Source: Zhouia spongiae (lineage in GTDB: Bacteria > Bacteroidota > Bacteroidia > Flavobacteriales > Flavobacteriaceae). From it: a stretch of DNA of 64,000 nt. The position numbers and the translations under genes are program-made. This document shows, piece after piece, positions 24,329-35,076 of this stretch. The stretch is from contig NZ_CP094326.1 of NCBI RefSeq assembly GCF_022760175.1, forward strand, positions 1,972,804 to 2,036,803, given 5' to 3'. Each line of letters begins with the position of its first letter. Positions within the stretch are counted from its first letter, which is position 1. The notes below the pieces were generated by a model. It saw only the letters and a list, made by a program, of their open reading frames with translations. It searched no databases and was not told where the DNA came from.

Positions 24329-25777
24329 TTAATTCACATCCCACCAAACAGGAATAGTGATGTCGTCTTCTACAATAGCGTTGTCGTTATATAGCCTTTC
24401 AGTAGAAGCGGTTGGGAATCTAACAGGAATTACACTTATATTATTAGCAGCATTTGGATTTACTGTAAGAGCAGGGAATCCGGTCCTTCTATAATCATTG
24501 TAAGGTTCAATTGAGGAGAACAGCGCTATATATTTGTGATTCATTATGTCTTCCAGCGTTATTGTTCCGGCCGTCTGAGCAGTTATGAATGTTTCTTTTT
24601 CAAGAGTTGTAATACTTGGAATATTGGCATCACTACCTTCAAAATAAGACTTTAGGACTTCCATTTTATCGATAGAAGCTTCCAGGGCTTCTTCTAATGC
24701 AGCTTTAGCCTCTGTTTCCATATTTTTTCTCATATATATTTCAGCTTCAATAAATTTGGCTTCAACGTAGGTAGCCAGACCTATAGGAACTGTATTACTG
24801 GATATAGCGGGACCAACTTTTGAAGTTGAGGTTGTGTTAATGTCACCAACGGCATTTCCAGAATAATCCCCTGATTGATCCTTTGAAGCAAAGAATGGTA
24901 GTCTTGGGTCTGAAATATCTTTCATTAGATCAATAAAGAAACCTCCCATTTTTATATAGTTAGCTCTGTTGTCTTCAAAATCTTTCCATTGGTTTTTACT
25001 GTTTCCTCCGGAATTAGGAAAAACTGCATTCATGTCGTCAGCATAGCTTGTTAAGTTAGCACTGGCTAAATAGCCCAGGGCATCATCATAGCCGCTGGCA
25101 TCACGTAACGAGGCTCTTAAAGCATATCTGGCCTTTAACAGATAGGCAATAGAAATCCATTTGTCAGTATCGCCTTCAAAGATCAGATCATCGGCACCGG
25201 GAACAATTGTGTTTACGGCGTTTGGATTAGAGAGTAAACCAATTCCTTCATCTAGCAAAGTTTGGATACCTGCAATAACATTTTCTTGAGAATCATAATT
25301 AGGGTTGCTGATTCCGCTGAGTATCTTGCTGGCTTCTGAAAAAGGGATGTCCCCCCATAAATCTGTGGCCACACCGAAGTTAAAAGCCAATAAAATTTTT
25401 GCTATTCCATTATAATAATCATAACCTTCTGCAAAGTCGGTAATGATAACTGTACCCGGACTAATGGTGTTTTCATATGTAGTTCCCCATTCGTTTTCTA
25501 TGGTTTGTTCGGTTATATTATAGTTAGAATATTGTCCAAACTGCCCCTCACTTGTCCCGGCAATATGCTGAGTAAAAAGGGAGGATATCCTTGTGTGATT
25601 TCCCGTGTATACAGAAAATGTACCTACTTCCATCACGGTAAGCAGGAGGTCAGGAGTTACTGTTTCAGGGTCATTAGGGTTTAATGCATACTTATCTAAA
25701 TCGCTGGAACATGATACCGTTACTAATGCAATGAGTAGTAATGCGATATATTTGTTTAGTATTTTTTTCATTTTCAT
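24329..25777 (-). CDS. SusD/RagB-family nutrient-binding outer-membrane lipoprotein
   Basis: A 482-residue surface lipoprotein. The signal ends in lipobox VTVSC near residue 23. The segments DKYALNPNDPETVTPDLLLT, LLAFNFGVATDLWGDIPFSEA, YLLKARYALRASL and AKFIEAEIYMRK are SusD-family tetratricopeptide-like helices. SusD proteins cap the SusC channel and capture oligosaccharides or peptides. No glycoside hydrolase or regulator is encoded beside this pair, so the ligand cannot be guessed. It begins 6 bases after the susC stop, an operon. Confidence 0.93.
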   Translation of the reverse strand: MKMKKILNKYIALLLIALVTVSCSSDLDKYALNPNDPETVTPDLLLTVMEVGTFSVYTGNHTRISSLFTQHIAGTSEGQFGQYSNYNITEQTIENEWGTTYENTISPGTVIITDFAEGYDYYNGIAKILLAFNFGVATDLWGDIPFSEASKILSGISNPNYDSQENVIAGIQTLLDEGIGLLSNPNAVNTIVPGADDLIFEGDTDKWISIAYLLKARYALRASLRDASGYDDALGYLASANLTSYADDMNAVFPNSGGNSKNQWKDFEDNRANYIKMGGFFIDLMKDISDPRLPFFASKDQSGDYSGNAVGDINTTSTSKVGPAISSNTVPIGLATYVEAKFIEAEIYMRKNMETEAKAALEEALEASIDKMEVLKSYFEGSDANIPSITTLEKETFITAQTAGTITLEDIMNHKYIALFSSIEPYNDYRRTGFPALTVNPNAANNISVIPVRFPTASTERLYNDNAIVEDDITIPVWWDVN

Positions 25778-25783
25778 TTTCTT

Positions 25784-28700
25784 TTAAAAAGTTAAACTAA
25801 CAGAAAAGCGGTAAGACTTTGAACCTGGGTTGTTAAAGTAATCTAACCCTCCAATATTTGATCCAGCCCCTGTTAAACTGGTTTCAGGGTCAACACCTTT
25901 ATAGTTTGTGTCTAACCATAAATTTCTACCACTTACAGACATTTGAAGTCCGGTTAATCCTAACTTACTATAAACAGACTTGTTGAAGTTGTATGACAAA
26001 GAAACATCTCTTAGTCTTAGCCAGTTTACTTTTTCAACAAATTGTTCAGCGGCCGCTCCACCATCTCCAACATATGAACTGAAGTATGTATTCGCATCAA
26101 TTGCAATGTCGTTAGGGGTTCCGTCTTCTTTAACGCCAGGGATGATATATGTGCCATTTCGGTCTTCTGCAGATTCTTGTGTCATACCAAACCTGTTTAA
26201 TCTGGCATATGTTCCGTTGTAAATATCTCCTCCTCGTCTAATGTCTAAGAAGGCCGATAGGGTAAAGTTTTTATAGGTGAATGTATTTCTGATACCCCCG
26301 GTCCAATCTGGGTTTGGATTACCGACGCCGCCTTGAGCACCTTGTAATATTGGAACACCATTTGATCCTATGATTAATTGACCATTGTCATTTCGTTCCC
26401 ATTTCGTCCCATAGAACACACCAACTGGTTCTCCAATAATGGCATAACTACCTATTGAAGTAAAGGCAGATTCAATACTTACTTCTTCTACTCCGTCGGC
26501 GAGTTCCAGTGTTTCAGAGTCATATTGTGTGTAATTAAGGTTTATATTCCAGTTAAAGTCATTGCTTTTAACAACATCACCAGATAGCTGAAGTTCGATT
26601 CCTTTGTTTTCCAAGACACCGGAGTTATCATAAGAGAATGCAAAACCTGTTGACTTGGCAATTGGCCTGCTGATTAGGATATCTTCAGTTCTTTCCTGAT
26701 AATAAGTCAGATCCAGATTGATTCTGTTAAACATTCTAAGAGCGAGACCTACTTCGGTTCCGATTTTTCTTTCAGGTTTTAAATTCACATTACCTAATGT
26801 ACGCGAGTAAGCAAATCCGTTCACAGAACCATAGGGGAAACTCAATCCGTTGGTAAACCCATCTGTAATGTTAGGGTTTGTAAAGAATGTTTTGTTGTTA
26901 TATGGTAATGGTGTGATACCTACTTCGGCATAAGAAGCTCTTAATTTTCCAAAGTCCAGCCAGGAGTCTTTTAAGTTGAAAGTCTCAGAGAAAATCCAAG
27001 AACCGGAAATAGACGGGTAGAAGAATGTTCTGTTGTTTTCGCCAAATGTAGAACTGCTTTCATTCCTACCGGAAACAGTTAAATAAAGCTGGTTGTTGAA
27101 GTCGTACTTTAATTCAAAAAATAAAGCCGTACTAAACTCACTTTGCTCGTAATTTGAAGCATATCTGTTAGAGGCGTTGTCTAAGTTATAGTATCCGTTC
27201 TGGATGGCAAAACCTTCACCTCGGGTATACAGGTCGGCAGAATTTTTATAATATATATTATGTCCTGCCAGGTAAGAGATCAGGTTTTTAGATCCGATTT
27301 CAAATTCACCGGATAAGATAGCATCAGCATAAAAATCCTTTTTGATTAGGTCATTATAATCAACTTCACCTGAGCCATCACCGGAATTGTTCTGGAAACT
27401 GGAAACAGAAAATATTTGTCTTCTTCTGTCGCTATATGCATCTATACCTGCTTTGTATGTAAAGTTTAAATATTTGTTGAAGTTTAAACTTGCAGAGACG
27501 TTACCTATGATTCTGTTAACTTCTGAATCGAATGGGTTTCTGTATACCGTAAATAAAGGGTTGTCATAAAAACCGTTATACGAACGGTTCGTGCCATCCG
27601 GATTTTCGTATTCTCTGATATCAAAATTCGGTGATGTTCTTAAGAGTCCTAGCATTACACCCGAAAGATTACTACCGTTTTGAGCAGCTCTGTTTTTAGA
27701 GTTGATATAGGCTACTGTACCTCTGTAACTGAATACATCACTTACTTGATTAGAACCTGAAATTCTGGTTGAGATTCTTTTGTAGAATGTGTTTGGGATC
27801 ATTCCTTTTTGATCAGTATGTTCTACTGAAACCCTAAAAGTCGTTTTGTCTTTACCTCCGGTTACAGATGCTGTTGTTGAATTGGTAAGACCTGTTTTAA
27901 AGAAGTTATTTACATTGTTATACGATTGAAAATTAACCCCGTCAATTTCAGGACCCCATGACGTTGAGGAATTAGGATTGTATACCCCTCCGGCACCCTG
28001 AGCGTATCTCGATTGCAGATCTGGCAACTTGTTAACTTCGTTGAATTCGATAGTTTGTGTGATTTTAACACCGAGGCCTGTTCCTTTTTTTCCTTTTTTA
28101 GTGGTGTATAATATCACTCCGTTACCAGCTCTACTACCATATAGAGCAGCGGCAGAAGCTCCTTTTAATACCGTTACAGATTCAATGTCGTCTGGGTTTA
28201 TATCTATTGCCCTGTTTGAGTTGTTAACACCTTGTAGGTTAGCGTTAAACGGATAGTCGCGACCGGATGACTGGTCTGTGTCATTGTTGATAGGGACACC
28301 GTCTACAACAATCAGGGGTTGAGTTTCGCCACTGAATGTAGAAGCCCCTCTTATGACAATCTTACTTGATGCTCCGGGAGTACCTGCCGAACCAGTAACT
28401 GAAAGACCCGCTACTTTACCGGCTAAAGCTTGAACAGGGTTAACTTCCGGTATTCTTTCGAATTCATCTCCTCCAATTTCTGAAACGGCGTAACCTAAAG
28501 CTTTCTTTTCTCTTGTTATACCCAGTGCAGTTACTACAACGCCTTCAAGTTCTTCTGCTGCCACTTGCATTTGCACATTGATGACATCAGATGTTCCAAC
28601 CGCCCTTTCGGATGTTTGCATGCCGACATAGGAGAATACCAATACTTGTCCGACAGAAGTGTTGATCGAGTAATTTCCATCAAAGTCAGTTTGAGTACCA

Positions 28701-28852
28701 TTAGAGGTCCCTTTGACCAGGATGTTAACACCAGGTAATGGTAAGCCGTCTTGGTCTATAACATTACCTGAGATTGTTTTTTCTTGTGCAAGCACAACTT
28801 GCACTGCTAACACCAGAAACAGTGTTAGAAATCCACTAAACTTTGTTCTCAT
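25784..28852 (-). CDS. SusC/RagA-family TonB-linked outer-membrane transporter
   Basis: A 1022-residue TonB-dependent transporter that imports the ligand captured by SusD. The start at 28852 gives the signal peptide MRTKFSGFLTLFLVLAVQ followed by AQEKTISG. Next comes a carboxypeptidase-regulatory-like domain (GNVIDQDGLPLPGVNILVKG), then the plug (LAGKVAGLSVTGSAGTPGASS, and SVTVLKGASAAALYGSRAGN, the SusC signature), then a 22-strand barrel ending in SKSYRFSVSLTF. An upstream in-frame TTG would add ten residues without a signal and is rejected. It is divergent from rpsL. Confidence 0.95.
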   Translation of the reverse strand: MRTKFSGFLTLFLVLAVQVVLAQEKTISGNVIDQDGLPLPGVNILVKGTSNGTQTDFDGNYSINTSVGQVLVFSYVGMQTSERAVGTSDVINVQMQVAAEELEGVVVTALGITREKKALGYAVSEIGGDEFERIPEVNPVQALAGKVAGLSVTGSAGTPGASSKIVIRGASTFSGETQPLIVVDGVPINNDTDQSSGRDYPFNANLQGVNNSNRAIDINPDDIESVTVLKGASAAALYGSRAGNGVILYTTKKGKKGTGLGVKITQTIEFNEVNKLPDLQSRYAQGAGGVYNPNSSTSWGPEIDGVNFQSYNNVNNFFKTGLTNSTTASVTGGKDKTTFRVSVEHTDQKGMIPNTFYKRISTRISGSNQVSDVFSYRGTVAYINSKNRAAQNGSNLSGVMLGLLRTSPNFDIREYENPDGTNRSYNGFYDNPLFTVYRNPFDSEVNRIIGNVSASLNFNKYLNFTYKAGIDAYSDRRRQIFSVSSFQNNSGDGSGEVDYNDLIKKDFYADAILSGEFEIGSKNLISYLAGHNIYYKNSADLYTRGEGFAIQNGYYNLDNASNRYASNYEQSEFSTALFFELKYDFNNQLYLTVSGRNESSSTFGENNRTFFYPSISGSWIFSETFNLKDSWLDFGKLRASYAEVGITPLPYNNKTFFTNPNITDGFTNGLSFPYGSVNGFAYSRTLGNVNLKPERKIGTEVGLALRMFNRINLDLTYYQERTEDILISRPIAKSTGFAFSYDNSGVLENKGIELQLSGDVVKSNDFNWNINLNYTQYDSETLELADGVEEVSIESAFTSIGSYAIIGEPVGVFYGTKWERNDNGQLIIGSNGVPILQGAQGGVGNPNPDWTGGIRNTFTYKNFTLSAFLDIRRGGDIYNGTYARLNRFGMTQESAEDRNGTYIIPGVKEDGTPNDIAIDANTYFSSYVGDGGAAAEQFVEKVNWLRLRDVSLSYNFNKSVYSKLGLTGLQMSVSGRNLWLDTNYKGVDPETSLTGAGSNIGGLDYFNNPGSKSYRFSVSLTF

Positions 28853-28969
28853 TTGTAAAATATTTGAATTAGTCGTTACCAAAAATGATAAAATATTGTT
28901 AAATATCCAACTGTTACTAAGTTAAAATTTGGAAAAAATTAACAAAATGCACAAAAAAAAAGGGTTTGT

Positions 28970-28997
28970 AACATTATTATGCGCGAATAATAATGTT
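28970..28997. repeat. Perfect 11-bp inverted repeat between susC and rpsL
   Basis: Arms AACATTATTAT (28970-28980) and ATAATAATGTT (28987-28997) flank a GCGCGA centre. It lies in the 335-base divergent gap between susC and rpsL, where no terminator is needed, so an operator or structured leader is possible. The rest of the gap is AT-rich with no gene; the rpsL promoter lies at its right end. Confidence 0.55.
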
Positions 28998-29102
28998 TTG
29001 AATGTTTTGAGTTGAAGTTGAGTTTGGTGTATAGTTGTGGTTTGTTAAGATTGTAAAGTTGGGTTGGGAATTTTAACTTTGTTGAAAATTAATGTTTTAG
29101 GA

Positions 29103-29133
29103 TTTGAATTGTTTAAAATATTTTCTACCTTTG
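29103..29133 (+). promoter_or_regulatory. Promoter of the str (rpsL) operon
   Basis: A -33 element TTTG (29103-29106) and a -7 element TACCTTTG (29126-29133) are separated by 19 bases, an almost perfect match to the Bacteroidetes housekeeping consensus. The leader carries a small hairpin CCTCT/AGAGG (29138-29151) with an AAAA loop before the rpsL ATG at 29188. Confidence 0.8.
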
Positions 29134-29187
29134 CCACCCTCTAAAAAGAGGCTTTTAACAATTTAAATAATTTTTGTAAAGTAAATT

Positions 29188-29568
29188 ATGCCAACAATTT
29201 CACAATTAGTACGAAAAGGAAGGGCCAAGATTACTAAGAAGAGTAAATCGGTTGCTTTGGATTCGTGTCCTCAAAGAAGAGGGGTTTGTACGCGTGTTTA
29301 CACCACTACGCCTAAGAAGCCTAACTCAGCTATGCGTAAAGTAGCCAGGGTTCGTCTGACAAATGGTAATGAGGTGAATGCATACATCCCCGGAGAAGGT
29401 CACAACCTCCAAGAGCACTCGATAGTATTAGTAAGAGGCGGAAGGGTTAAAGACTTACCGGGTGTTAGGTATCACATTGTTCGTGGTGCTCTTGATACTG
29501 CAGGTGTAGAAGGTAGAACGCAGCGTAGATCTAAATACGGTGCAAAACGCCCAAAAGACAAAAAGTAA
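29188..29568 (+). CDS. rpsL: 30S ribosomal protein S12
   Basis: A 126-residue protein, with [12 protein letters not shown], the [15 protein letters not shown] loop and [13 protein letters not shown] as conserved decoding-site segments. It is the first gene of the str operon (rpsL-rpsG-fusA). The streptomycin-related Lys positions in KKPNSA and GRVKDLPG are the wild-type form. A consensus promoter lies upstream. Confidence 0.99.
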   Translation: MPTISQLVRKGRAKITKKSKSVALDSCPQRRGVCTRVYTTTPKKPNSAMRKVARVRLTNGNEVNAYIPGEGHNLQEHSIVLVRGGRVKDLPGVRYHIVRGALDTAGVEGRTQRRSKYGAKRPKDKK

Positions 29569-29588
29569 TAACCTTTTAAGAACAAGAC

Positions 29589-30065
29589 ATGAGAAAAAGA
29601 CAGGCGAAAAAGAGACCTCTTTTACCAGACCCGAAGTTTAACGATCAGTTAGTGACTCGTTTTGTAAACAACCTTATGTGGGATGGTAAAAAGTCTGTAG
29701 CTTTTAAAGTTTTTTATGATGCGATCGAAATCGTGGATCAGAAGAAACAAGATGATGAGAAAACTGCTCTTGAGTTGTGGAAGGATGCATTGTCTAATGT
29801 GATGCCTCACGTAGAAGTGCGTAGCCGTCGTGTAGGAGGTGCTACCTTTCAGATTCCTATGCAGATCAGGCCGGATAGAAAAGTTTCTATGGCTATGAAG
29901 TGGTTGATCGGTTATGCTCGTAAGCGTAATGAGAAATCAATGGCTCAGAGATTGGCTTCAGAAATCCTTGCTGCTGCTAAAGAAGAAGGTGCTGCAGTTA
30001 AGAAAAGAGTTGATACTCACAAAATGGCTGAAGCAAATAAAGCATTCTCTCACTTTAGATTTTAA
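29589..30065 (+). CDS. rpsG: 30S ribosomal protein S7
   Basis: A 158-residue protein that nucleates assembly of the 16S 3' domain and lines the mRNA exit and E site. [35 protein letters not shown] and [17 protein letters not shown] are characteristic. It follows rpsL by 20 bases and precedes fusA by 19, all in one operon. Confidence 0.99.
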   Translation: MRKRQAKKRPLLPDPKFNDQLVTRFVNNLMWDGKKSVAFKVFYDAIEIVDQKKQDDEKTALELWKDALSNVMPHVEVRSRRVGGATFQIPMQIRPDRKVSMAMKWLIGYARKRNEKSMAQRLASEILAAAKEEGAAVKKRVDTHKMAEANKAFSHFRF

Positions 30066-30084
30066 TCATCACAACTAGAATAAA

Positions 30085-32211
30085 ATGGCAAGAGATTTAA
30101 AATATACAAGGAATATAGGTATCGCTGCTCATATTGATGCTGGTAAAACAACAACAACTGAGCGTATCCTTTTCTATACAGGGGTGTCTCATAAGATTGG
30201 CGAGGTACACGATGGTGCTTCTACTATGGACTGGATGGAACAGGAAGCTGAAAGAGGTATTACCATTACTTCTGCTGCGACAACCTGTGAATGGCAGTTC
30301 CCTAGTGAAAACGGTAAGCCGACTGCTGATGCAAATGCATACCGTTTCAATATTATAGATACTCCGGGACACGTTGATTTTACCGTAGAGGTGAATCGTT
30401 CATTACGTGTATTGGATGGGTTGGTTTTCTTATTTAGTGCGGTTGATGGTGTTGAGCCTCAGTCTGAGACTAACTGGAGGCTTGCGGATAACTACAAGGT
30501 GCCTCGTATGGGGTTTGTTAACAAAATGGACCGTCAGGGTTCTGACTTCCTGAATGTTTGTAAGCAAGTTCGTGAGATGTTAGGTTCAAAGGCTGTGCCG
30601 ATTGTATTGCCTATAGGTGATGAAGCTGACTTTAAAGGGATTGTTGACCTGGTTAAAAACAGGGCTGTTGTCTGGCATGAAGACAACTTCGGTTCTACTT
30701 TTGATGTGGTTGATATTCCTGAAGAAATGAAAGATGAGGTTCATCAGTACAGGGCGGAGCTTATTGAGGCTGTTGCTGAGTATGATGAGTCTTTGATGGA
30801 GAAGTTCTTTGAAGATGAGGATTCTATTACTGAGGATGAGATTCATGCTGCCTTAAGAGCTGCTGTGATGGATCTTAGTATCATTCCGATGGTTTGTGGT
30901 TCTTCATTTAAGAATAAAGGTGTGCAGTTCTTGTTGGATTGTGTGTGCAGGTATTTGCCTTCTCCGTTAGACAAGGATGATATTATCGGGACAAACCCGG
31001 ATACTGAGGAGGAAGTGAAAAGAAAGCCGGATCCAAGTGCGCCTTTTGCTGCATTGGCATTTAAGATTGCTACAGATCCTTTCGTAGGTCGTTTGGCATT
31101 CTTCCGTGCGTATTCAGGTCACTTAGATGCTGGTTCTTATGTTTTGAATACCCGTTCAGGTAAGAAAGAACGTATTTCCCGTATCTATCAGATGCATTCA
31201 AATAAACAAAATGCGATCGATTTTATCGAGGCCGGTGATATAGGTGCTGCTGTTGGATTTAAGGATATTAAAACCGGTGATACATTGTCTGATGAGAAAC
31301 ATCCTATTGTATTAGAGAGTATGGATTTCCCTGACCCGGTAATTGGTATCGCGGTTGAACCTAAGACTAAAGCTGATGTTGATAAGTTAGGTGTTGCTTT
31401 GTCTAAGTTGGCTGAAGAGGATCCGACTTTCCAGGTTAAAACTGATGAAGCTTCAGGTCAGACTATTATTTCTGGTATGGGTGAGCTTCACTTGGATATT
31501 ATCGTCGACCGTCTTAGACGTGAGTTTAAGGTGGAGGTTAACCAGGGTCAGCCTCAGGTTGAGTACAAGGAAGCTATTACGGCTACTGCAGATCACAGAG
31601 AGGTTTATAAAAAACAGTCTGGTGGACGTGGTAAGTTTGCGGATATCGTATTTACTATGGAGCCTGCAGAAGAAGGTAAAACCGGTCTTGAGTTTGTTAA
31701 CGTTATCAAGGGTGGTAATATTCCGAAAGAATATATTCCTTCAGTAGAGAAAGGTTTCAGGGAGGCTATGAAGAATGGTCCTCTGGCCGGATTCGAAATG
31801 GACGCCATGAAAGTTACGCTTAAAGACGGTTCTTTCCACCCGGTGGATTCAGATTCACTTTCATTCGAATTGGCTGCTAAAATGGGTTACAAATCCGCTG
31901 CAAAAGCTGCGCGTGCTGTACTTATGGAGCCGATTATGAAATTGGAGGTCCTTACTCCGGAAGAGAACATGGGTGATATCGTTGGGGATCTTAACCGTCG
32001 TCGCGGTCAGGTGAATAACATGAGTGACCGTGCGGGTGCTAAGGTTATCAAGGCGGAAGTTCCGTTATCGGAAATGTTCGGATATGTTACGTCATTAAGA
32101 ACATTGTCTTCTGGTAGAGCAACTTCAACAATGGAATTTTCTCACTATGCTGAAACTCCTTCAAATATTGCTGAAGAAGTGATTAAAAATGCTAAAGGAG
32201 TTAACGCTTAA
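30085..32211 (+). CDS. fusA: Elongation factor G
   Basis: A 708-residue translocase GTPase. G1 is [15 protein letters not shown]3 is [15 protein letters not shown]4 is NKMDR and the G2 region includes [14 protein letters not shown]. Domains II-V follow in normal order. It drives tRNA-mRNA translocation and ribosome recycling. Its place between rpsG and rpsJ, with no tuf gene between, is the usual Bacteroidetes arrangement. Confidence 0.99.
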   Translation: MARDLKYTRNIGIAAHIDAGKTTTTERILFYTGVSHKIGEVHDGASTMDWMEQEAERGITITSAATTCEWQFPSENGKPTADANAYRFNIIDTPGHVDFTVEVNRSLRVLDGLVFLFSAVDGVEPQSETNWRLADNYKVPRMGFVNKMDRQGSDFLNVCKQVREMLGSKAVPIVLPIGDEADFKGIVDLVKNRAVVWHEDNFGSTFDVVDIPEEMKDEVHQYRAELIEAVAEYDESLMEKFFEDEDSITEDEIHAALRAAVMDLSIIPMVCGSSFKNKGVQFLLDCVCRYLPSPLDKDDIIGTNPDTEEEVKRKPDPSAPFAALAFKIATDPFVGRLAFFRAYSGHLDAGSYVLNTRSGKKERISRIYQMHSNKQNAIDFIEAGDIGAAVGFKDIKTGDTLSDEKHPIVLESMDFPDPVIGIAVEPKTKADVDKLGVALSKLAEEDPTFQVKTDEASGQTIISGMGELHLDIIVDRLRREFKVEVNQGQPQVEYKEAITATADHREVYKKQSGGRGKFADIVFTMEPAEEGKTGLEFVNVIKGGNIPKEYIPSVEKGFREAMKNGPLAGFEMDAMKVTLKDGSFHPVDSDSLSFELAAKMGYKSAAKAARAVLMEPIMKLEVLTPEENMGDIVGDLNRRRGQVNNMSDRAGAKVIKAEVPLSEMFGYVTSLRTLSSGRATSTMEFSHYAETPSNIAEEVIKNAKGVNA

Positions 32212-32222
32212 TTATTAGAAAG

Positions 32223-32528
32223 ATGAGTCAAAAAATCAGAATCAAATTAAAATCATACGATCATAATCTAGTAGATAAGTCTGCTGAGAAGATTGTTAAG
32301 ACGGTAAAAACTACCGGTGCGGTTGTTACGGGGCCAATTCCTTTGCCAACTCATAAGAAGATCTTTACTGTTTTGCGTTCTCCTCACGTGAACAAAAAAT
32401 CCAGAGAGCAGTTTCAGTTGAGCTCTTATAAAAGATTGTTAGATATCTACAGTTCTTCTTCTAAAACTATCGATGCTTTGATGAAATTAGAGCTTCCTAG
32501 TGGTGTAGAAGTGGAGATCAAGGTTTGA
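32223..32528 (+). CDS. rpsJ: 30S ribosomal protein S10
   Basis: A 101-residue protein ([20 protein letters not shown], then [29 protein letters not shown]). In E. coli it also acts in NusB-dependent antitermination. It begins 11 bases after fusA, so in this genome the str and S10 clusters are joined. A 152-base gap with two hairpins separates it from rplC. Confidence 0.99.
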   Translation: MSQKIRIKLKSYDHNLVDKSAEKIVKTVKTTGAVVTGPIPLPTHKKIFTVLRSPHVNKKSREQFQLSSYKRLLDIYSSSSKTIDALMKLELPSGVEVEIKV

Positions 32529-32541
32529 TAATACAATATTG

Positions 32542-32563
32542 GGCGAAGCCAACCGGCTTCGCC
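32542..32563 (+). terminator. Hairpin in the rpsJ-rplC gap (attenuator or terminator candidate)
   Basis: Perfect 9-bp arms GGCGAAGCC and GGCTTCGCC with an AACC loop, 14 bases after the rpsJ stop. No long T-run follows, so it is either a weak terminator, an RNA-stability hairpin or part of a regulatory leader. Confidence 0.5.
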
Positions 32564-32608
32564 TAAAACATGTCCTGAGCTTTGAGCAAGGGAAAAACGG
32601 TGAAAAAA

Positions 32609-32650
32609 TGCATTTCAGGGTTGAACGTGTTTTTTCGGCCCTGAAATTTT
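32609..32650 (+). promoter_or_regulatory. Second hairpin in the rplC leader
   Basis: Arms ATTTCAGGG (32612-32620) and CCCTGAAAT (32639-32647), extendable to about 12 bp with G-U pairs, lie 30 bases before the rplC ATG. Position just before L3 and L4 suggests a ribosomal-protein autoregulation site, by analogy with L4 control of the E. coli S10 operon, whose leader is placed differently. This role is inference. Confidence 0.4.
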
Positions 32651-32680
32651 GTAAATAAGTAATATTAATAAATAGTAATT

Positions 32681-33298
32681 ATGTCTGGGTTAATTGGTAA
32701 GAAAATTGGTATGACCAGTATCTTCGACGAAAACGGTAAAAATTTGCCGTGTACAGTAATTGAAGCTGGTCCATGCGTGGTTACCCAAGTCAGAACCAAA
32801 GAGGTTGACGGGTATGAAGCTCTTCAGCTTGGTTTCGATGACAAGGCAGAAAAACGTGCTAACAAGGCCGAGTTGGGTCATGCTAAAAAAGCAGGTGTTT
32901 CTCCTAAAAAACAAGTTGTCGAATTCCAGGATTTTGAAGGAGAGTATAAATTAGGTGATACTGTAACGGTAGAGCATTTTGTAGAGGGTGAATTTGTTGA
33001 TGTGTCTGGTACATCAAAAGGTAAAGGATTCCAGGGGGTTGTTAAAAGACACGGCTTTGCCGGTGTAGGTCAGGCAACCCACGGTCAGCACAACCGTTTA
33101 AGAGCTCCCGGTTCGATTGGTGCGGCTTCATATCCTGCGAGAGTATTCAAGGGAATGAGAATGGCCGGTAGAATGGGTGGCGAAAAAGTTACAGTTCAAA
33201 ACCTAAAGGTGTTGAAAGTAGTTCCGGAAAAGAACCTTATCGTTGTTAAGGGGTGTGTTCCCGGGCATAAAAACAGTTATGTAATCATTCAGAAGTAA
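32681..33298 (+). CDS. rplC: 50S ribosomal protein L3
   Basis: A 205-residue protein. [17 protein letters not shown] is the typical N-terminus, and [25 protein letters not shown] carries the extension that reaches the peptidyl-transferase centre and the Gln that is methylated in E. coli. Its stop overlaps the rplD start by one base, so L3 and L4 are translationally coupled. Confidence 0.99.
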   Translation: MSGLIGKKIGMTSIFDENGKNLPCTVIEAGPCVVTQVRTKEVDGYEALQLGFDDKAEKRANKAELGHAKKAGVSPKKQVVEFQDFEGEYKLGDTVTVEHFVEGEFVDVSGTSKGKGFQGVVKRHGFAGVGQATHGQHNRLRAPGSIGAASYPARVFKGMRMAGRMGGEKVTVQNLKVLKVVPEKNLIVVKGCVPGHKNSYVIIQK

Positions 33299-33927
33299 TG
33301 GAAGTAGCAGTATTAGATATAAATGGAAAAGAAACCGGGAGAAAAGTTACACTTTCTGATTCGGTTTTCGGTATAGAGCCTAACAACCATGCTATTTACT
33401 TGGATGTAAAGCGTTACTTGGCCAATCAGCGTCAGGGAACTCACAAGTCTAAGGAGAGAGCTGAAATTGCCGGAAGTACCCGTAAGATCAAAAAACAAAA
33501 AGGTACAGGTACGGCCAGAGCAGGTAGTATCAAGTCGCCGGTTTTTGTTGGTGGGGGTAGGATTTTTGGACCAAGGCCAAAAGATTATACGCAAAAATTA
33601 AACAAGAACGTAAAGAGATTGGCTCGTAAATCTGCTTTAAGTTTAAAGGCAAAAGAGCAATCGGTTATCGTTTTAGAAGATTTTAATTTCGATGCGCCAA
33701 AGACTAAAAATTTCACTAACGTTTTGAAAGCTTTAGGGTTAGCCGATAAAAAATCTTTGTTTGTGTTGGGTGATACAAATAATAATGTATATTTGTCGTC
33801 ACGCAATTTAAAGAGTTCTAAAGTTGTAACTAGCTCAGAATTAAGTACTTATGGGATTGTTAATGCTAACAATATAGTGCTTTTAGAGGGTTCTTTAGAA
33901 GGAATTGAGTCGAACTTAAGTAAATAA
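33298..33927 (+). CDS. rplD: 50S ribosomal protein L4
   Basis: A 209-residue protein. The exit-tunnel loop is recognisable in [23 protein letters not shown], followed by FGPRPKDY. In E. coli L4 represses its own S10 operon; the structured leader upstream of rplC makes the same idea testable here. It is joined to rplC by a one-base overlap. Confidence 0.98.
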   Translation: MEVAVLDINGKETGRKVTLSDSVFGIEPNNHAIYLDVKRYLANQRQGTHKSKERAEIAGSTRKIKKQKGTGTARAGSIKSPVFVGGGRIFGPRPKDYTQKLNKNVKRLARKSALSLKAKEQSVIVLEDFNFDAPKTKNFTNVLKALGLADKKSLFVLGDTNNNVYLSSRNLKSSKVVTSSELSTYGIVNANNIVLLEGSLEGIESNLSK

Positions 33928-33935
33928 GAAGCCAG

Positions 33936-34226
33936 ATGAGTGTGTTGATTAAACCAATTATTACGGAAAAAGTGACCGCTGATAGCGAATTGAATAATCG
34001 TTATGGTTTCATTGTAAACCCGAAAGCTAACAAGTTGCAGATCAAAGAAGCTGTGGAGAATGCTTACGGGGTGACTGTTGAAAAAGTTCGTACAATGAAT
34101 TACGGTCCTGAAAGAAAAACACGTTACACAAAAACCGGAATTCAGCACGGTAAGACGAATGCTGTTAAGAAGGCGATTGTACAAGTAGCGGAAGGAGATA
34201 CTATTGATGTATATAGTAATATTTAA
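33936..34226 (+). CDS. rplW: 50S ribosomal protein L23
   Basis: A 96-residue protein near the tunnel exit that docks trigger factor and SRP. VLIKPIITEKVTADSE at the start and YGFIVNPKANKLQIKEAVENAYGV are conserved. It lies 8 bases after rplD. Confidence 0.98.
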   Translation: MSVLIKPIITEKVTADSELNNRYGFIVNPKANKLQIKEAVENAYGVTVEKVRTMNYGPERKTRYTKTGIQHGKTNAVKKAIVQVAEGDTIDVYSNI

Positions 34227-34239
34227 GAAAGACTAAGAA

Positions 34240-35064
34240 ATGTCAGTAAGAAAATTAAAGCCAGTTACTCCTGGTCAGCGTTTTAGAGTGGTTAACGGTT
34301 TTGATGCCGTTACCACTGATAAGCCGGAGAAGAGTTTACTCGCTCCGATAAAAAAATCGGGAGGTAGAAACAACAAAGGTAAAATGACCATGCGTTATTT
34401 AGGAGGTGGTCATAAGAGAAAGTATCGTGTGATTGACTTTAAGAGAGCTAAAACAGGTGTTGAGGCTACTGTTGAGTCTATTCAGTACGATCCAAACAGA
34501 ACTGCATTCATTGCATTGATACAGTATGCCGATGGTGAGAAATCTTATATCATTGCGCCAAATGGCTTGCAGGTAGGTCAAACTGTAGCTTCCGGTGCTG
34601 ATGTGGCTCCGGAAATTGGTAATGCCATGCCGTTAAGAAACATGCCTCTTGGTACTATTATTTCTTGTATTGAGTTACGTCCGGGTCAGGGTGCTGTAAT
34701 GGCACGTTCAGCCGGTGCGTTTGCTCAGTTGATGGCTCGTGAAGGAAAGTATGCGGTTGTGAAGTTGCCTTCTGGCGAAACCAGATTGGTTTTAGCAGAC
34801 TGTGTAGCAACAATCGGTGCTGTGTCTAACTCTGATCATCAGTTATTGGTGTCTGGTAAGGCGGGTAGAAGCAGATGGTTAGGTAGAAGACCGAGAACCA
34901 GACCGGTAGTGATGAACCCGGTAGATCACCCGATGGGTGGTGGTGAAGGTAGAGCTTCAGGAGGTCACCCAAGATCTAGAAAAGGTTTACCGGCTAAAGG
35001 TTATAGAACTCGTTCTAAGACTAAGGCTAGTAACAAGTATATCGTAGAACGTAGAAAGAAATAA
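34240..35064 (+). CDS. rplB: 50S ribosomal protein L2
   Basis: A 274-residue protein needed for subunit joining and peptidyl transfer. The C-terminal [24 protein letters not shown] includes the conserved His near the peptidyl-transferase centre. The N-terminal half has the OB-fold segment [20 protein letters not shown]. It lies in tight operon spacing between rplW and rpsS. Confidence 0.99.
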   Translation: MSVRKLKPVTPGQRFRVVNGFDAVTTDKPEKSLLAPIKKSGGRNNKGKMTMRYLGGGHKRKYRVIDFKRAKTGVEATVESIQYDPNRTAFIALIQYADGEKSYIIAPNGLQVGQTVASGADVAPEIGNAMPLRNMPLGTIISCIELRPGQGAVMARSAGAFAQLMAREGKYAVVKLPSGETRLVLADCVATIGAVSNSDHQLLVSGKAGRSRWLGRRPRTRPVVMNPVDHPMGGGEGRASGGHPRSRKGLPAKGYRTRSKTKASNKYIVERRKK

Positions 35065-35076
35065 AAGTATTAAAAG

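Noticed and set aside
28853-28882. TTG start adding ten residues to the SusC-like protein
   Set aside because: The signal peptide begins at the ATG at 28852, and the added residues are polar and not conserved.
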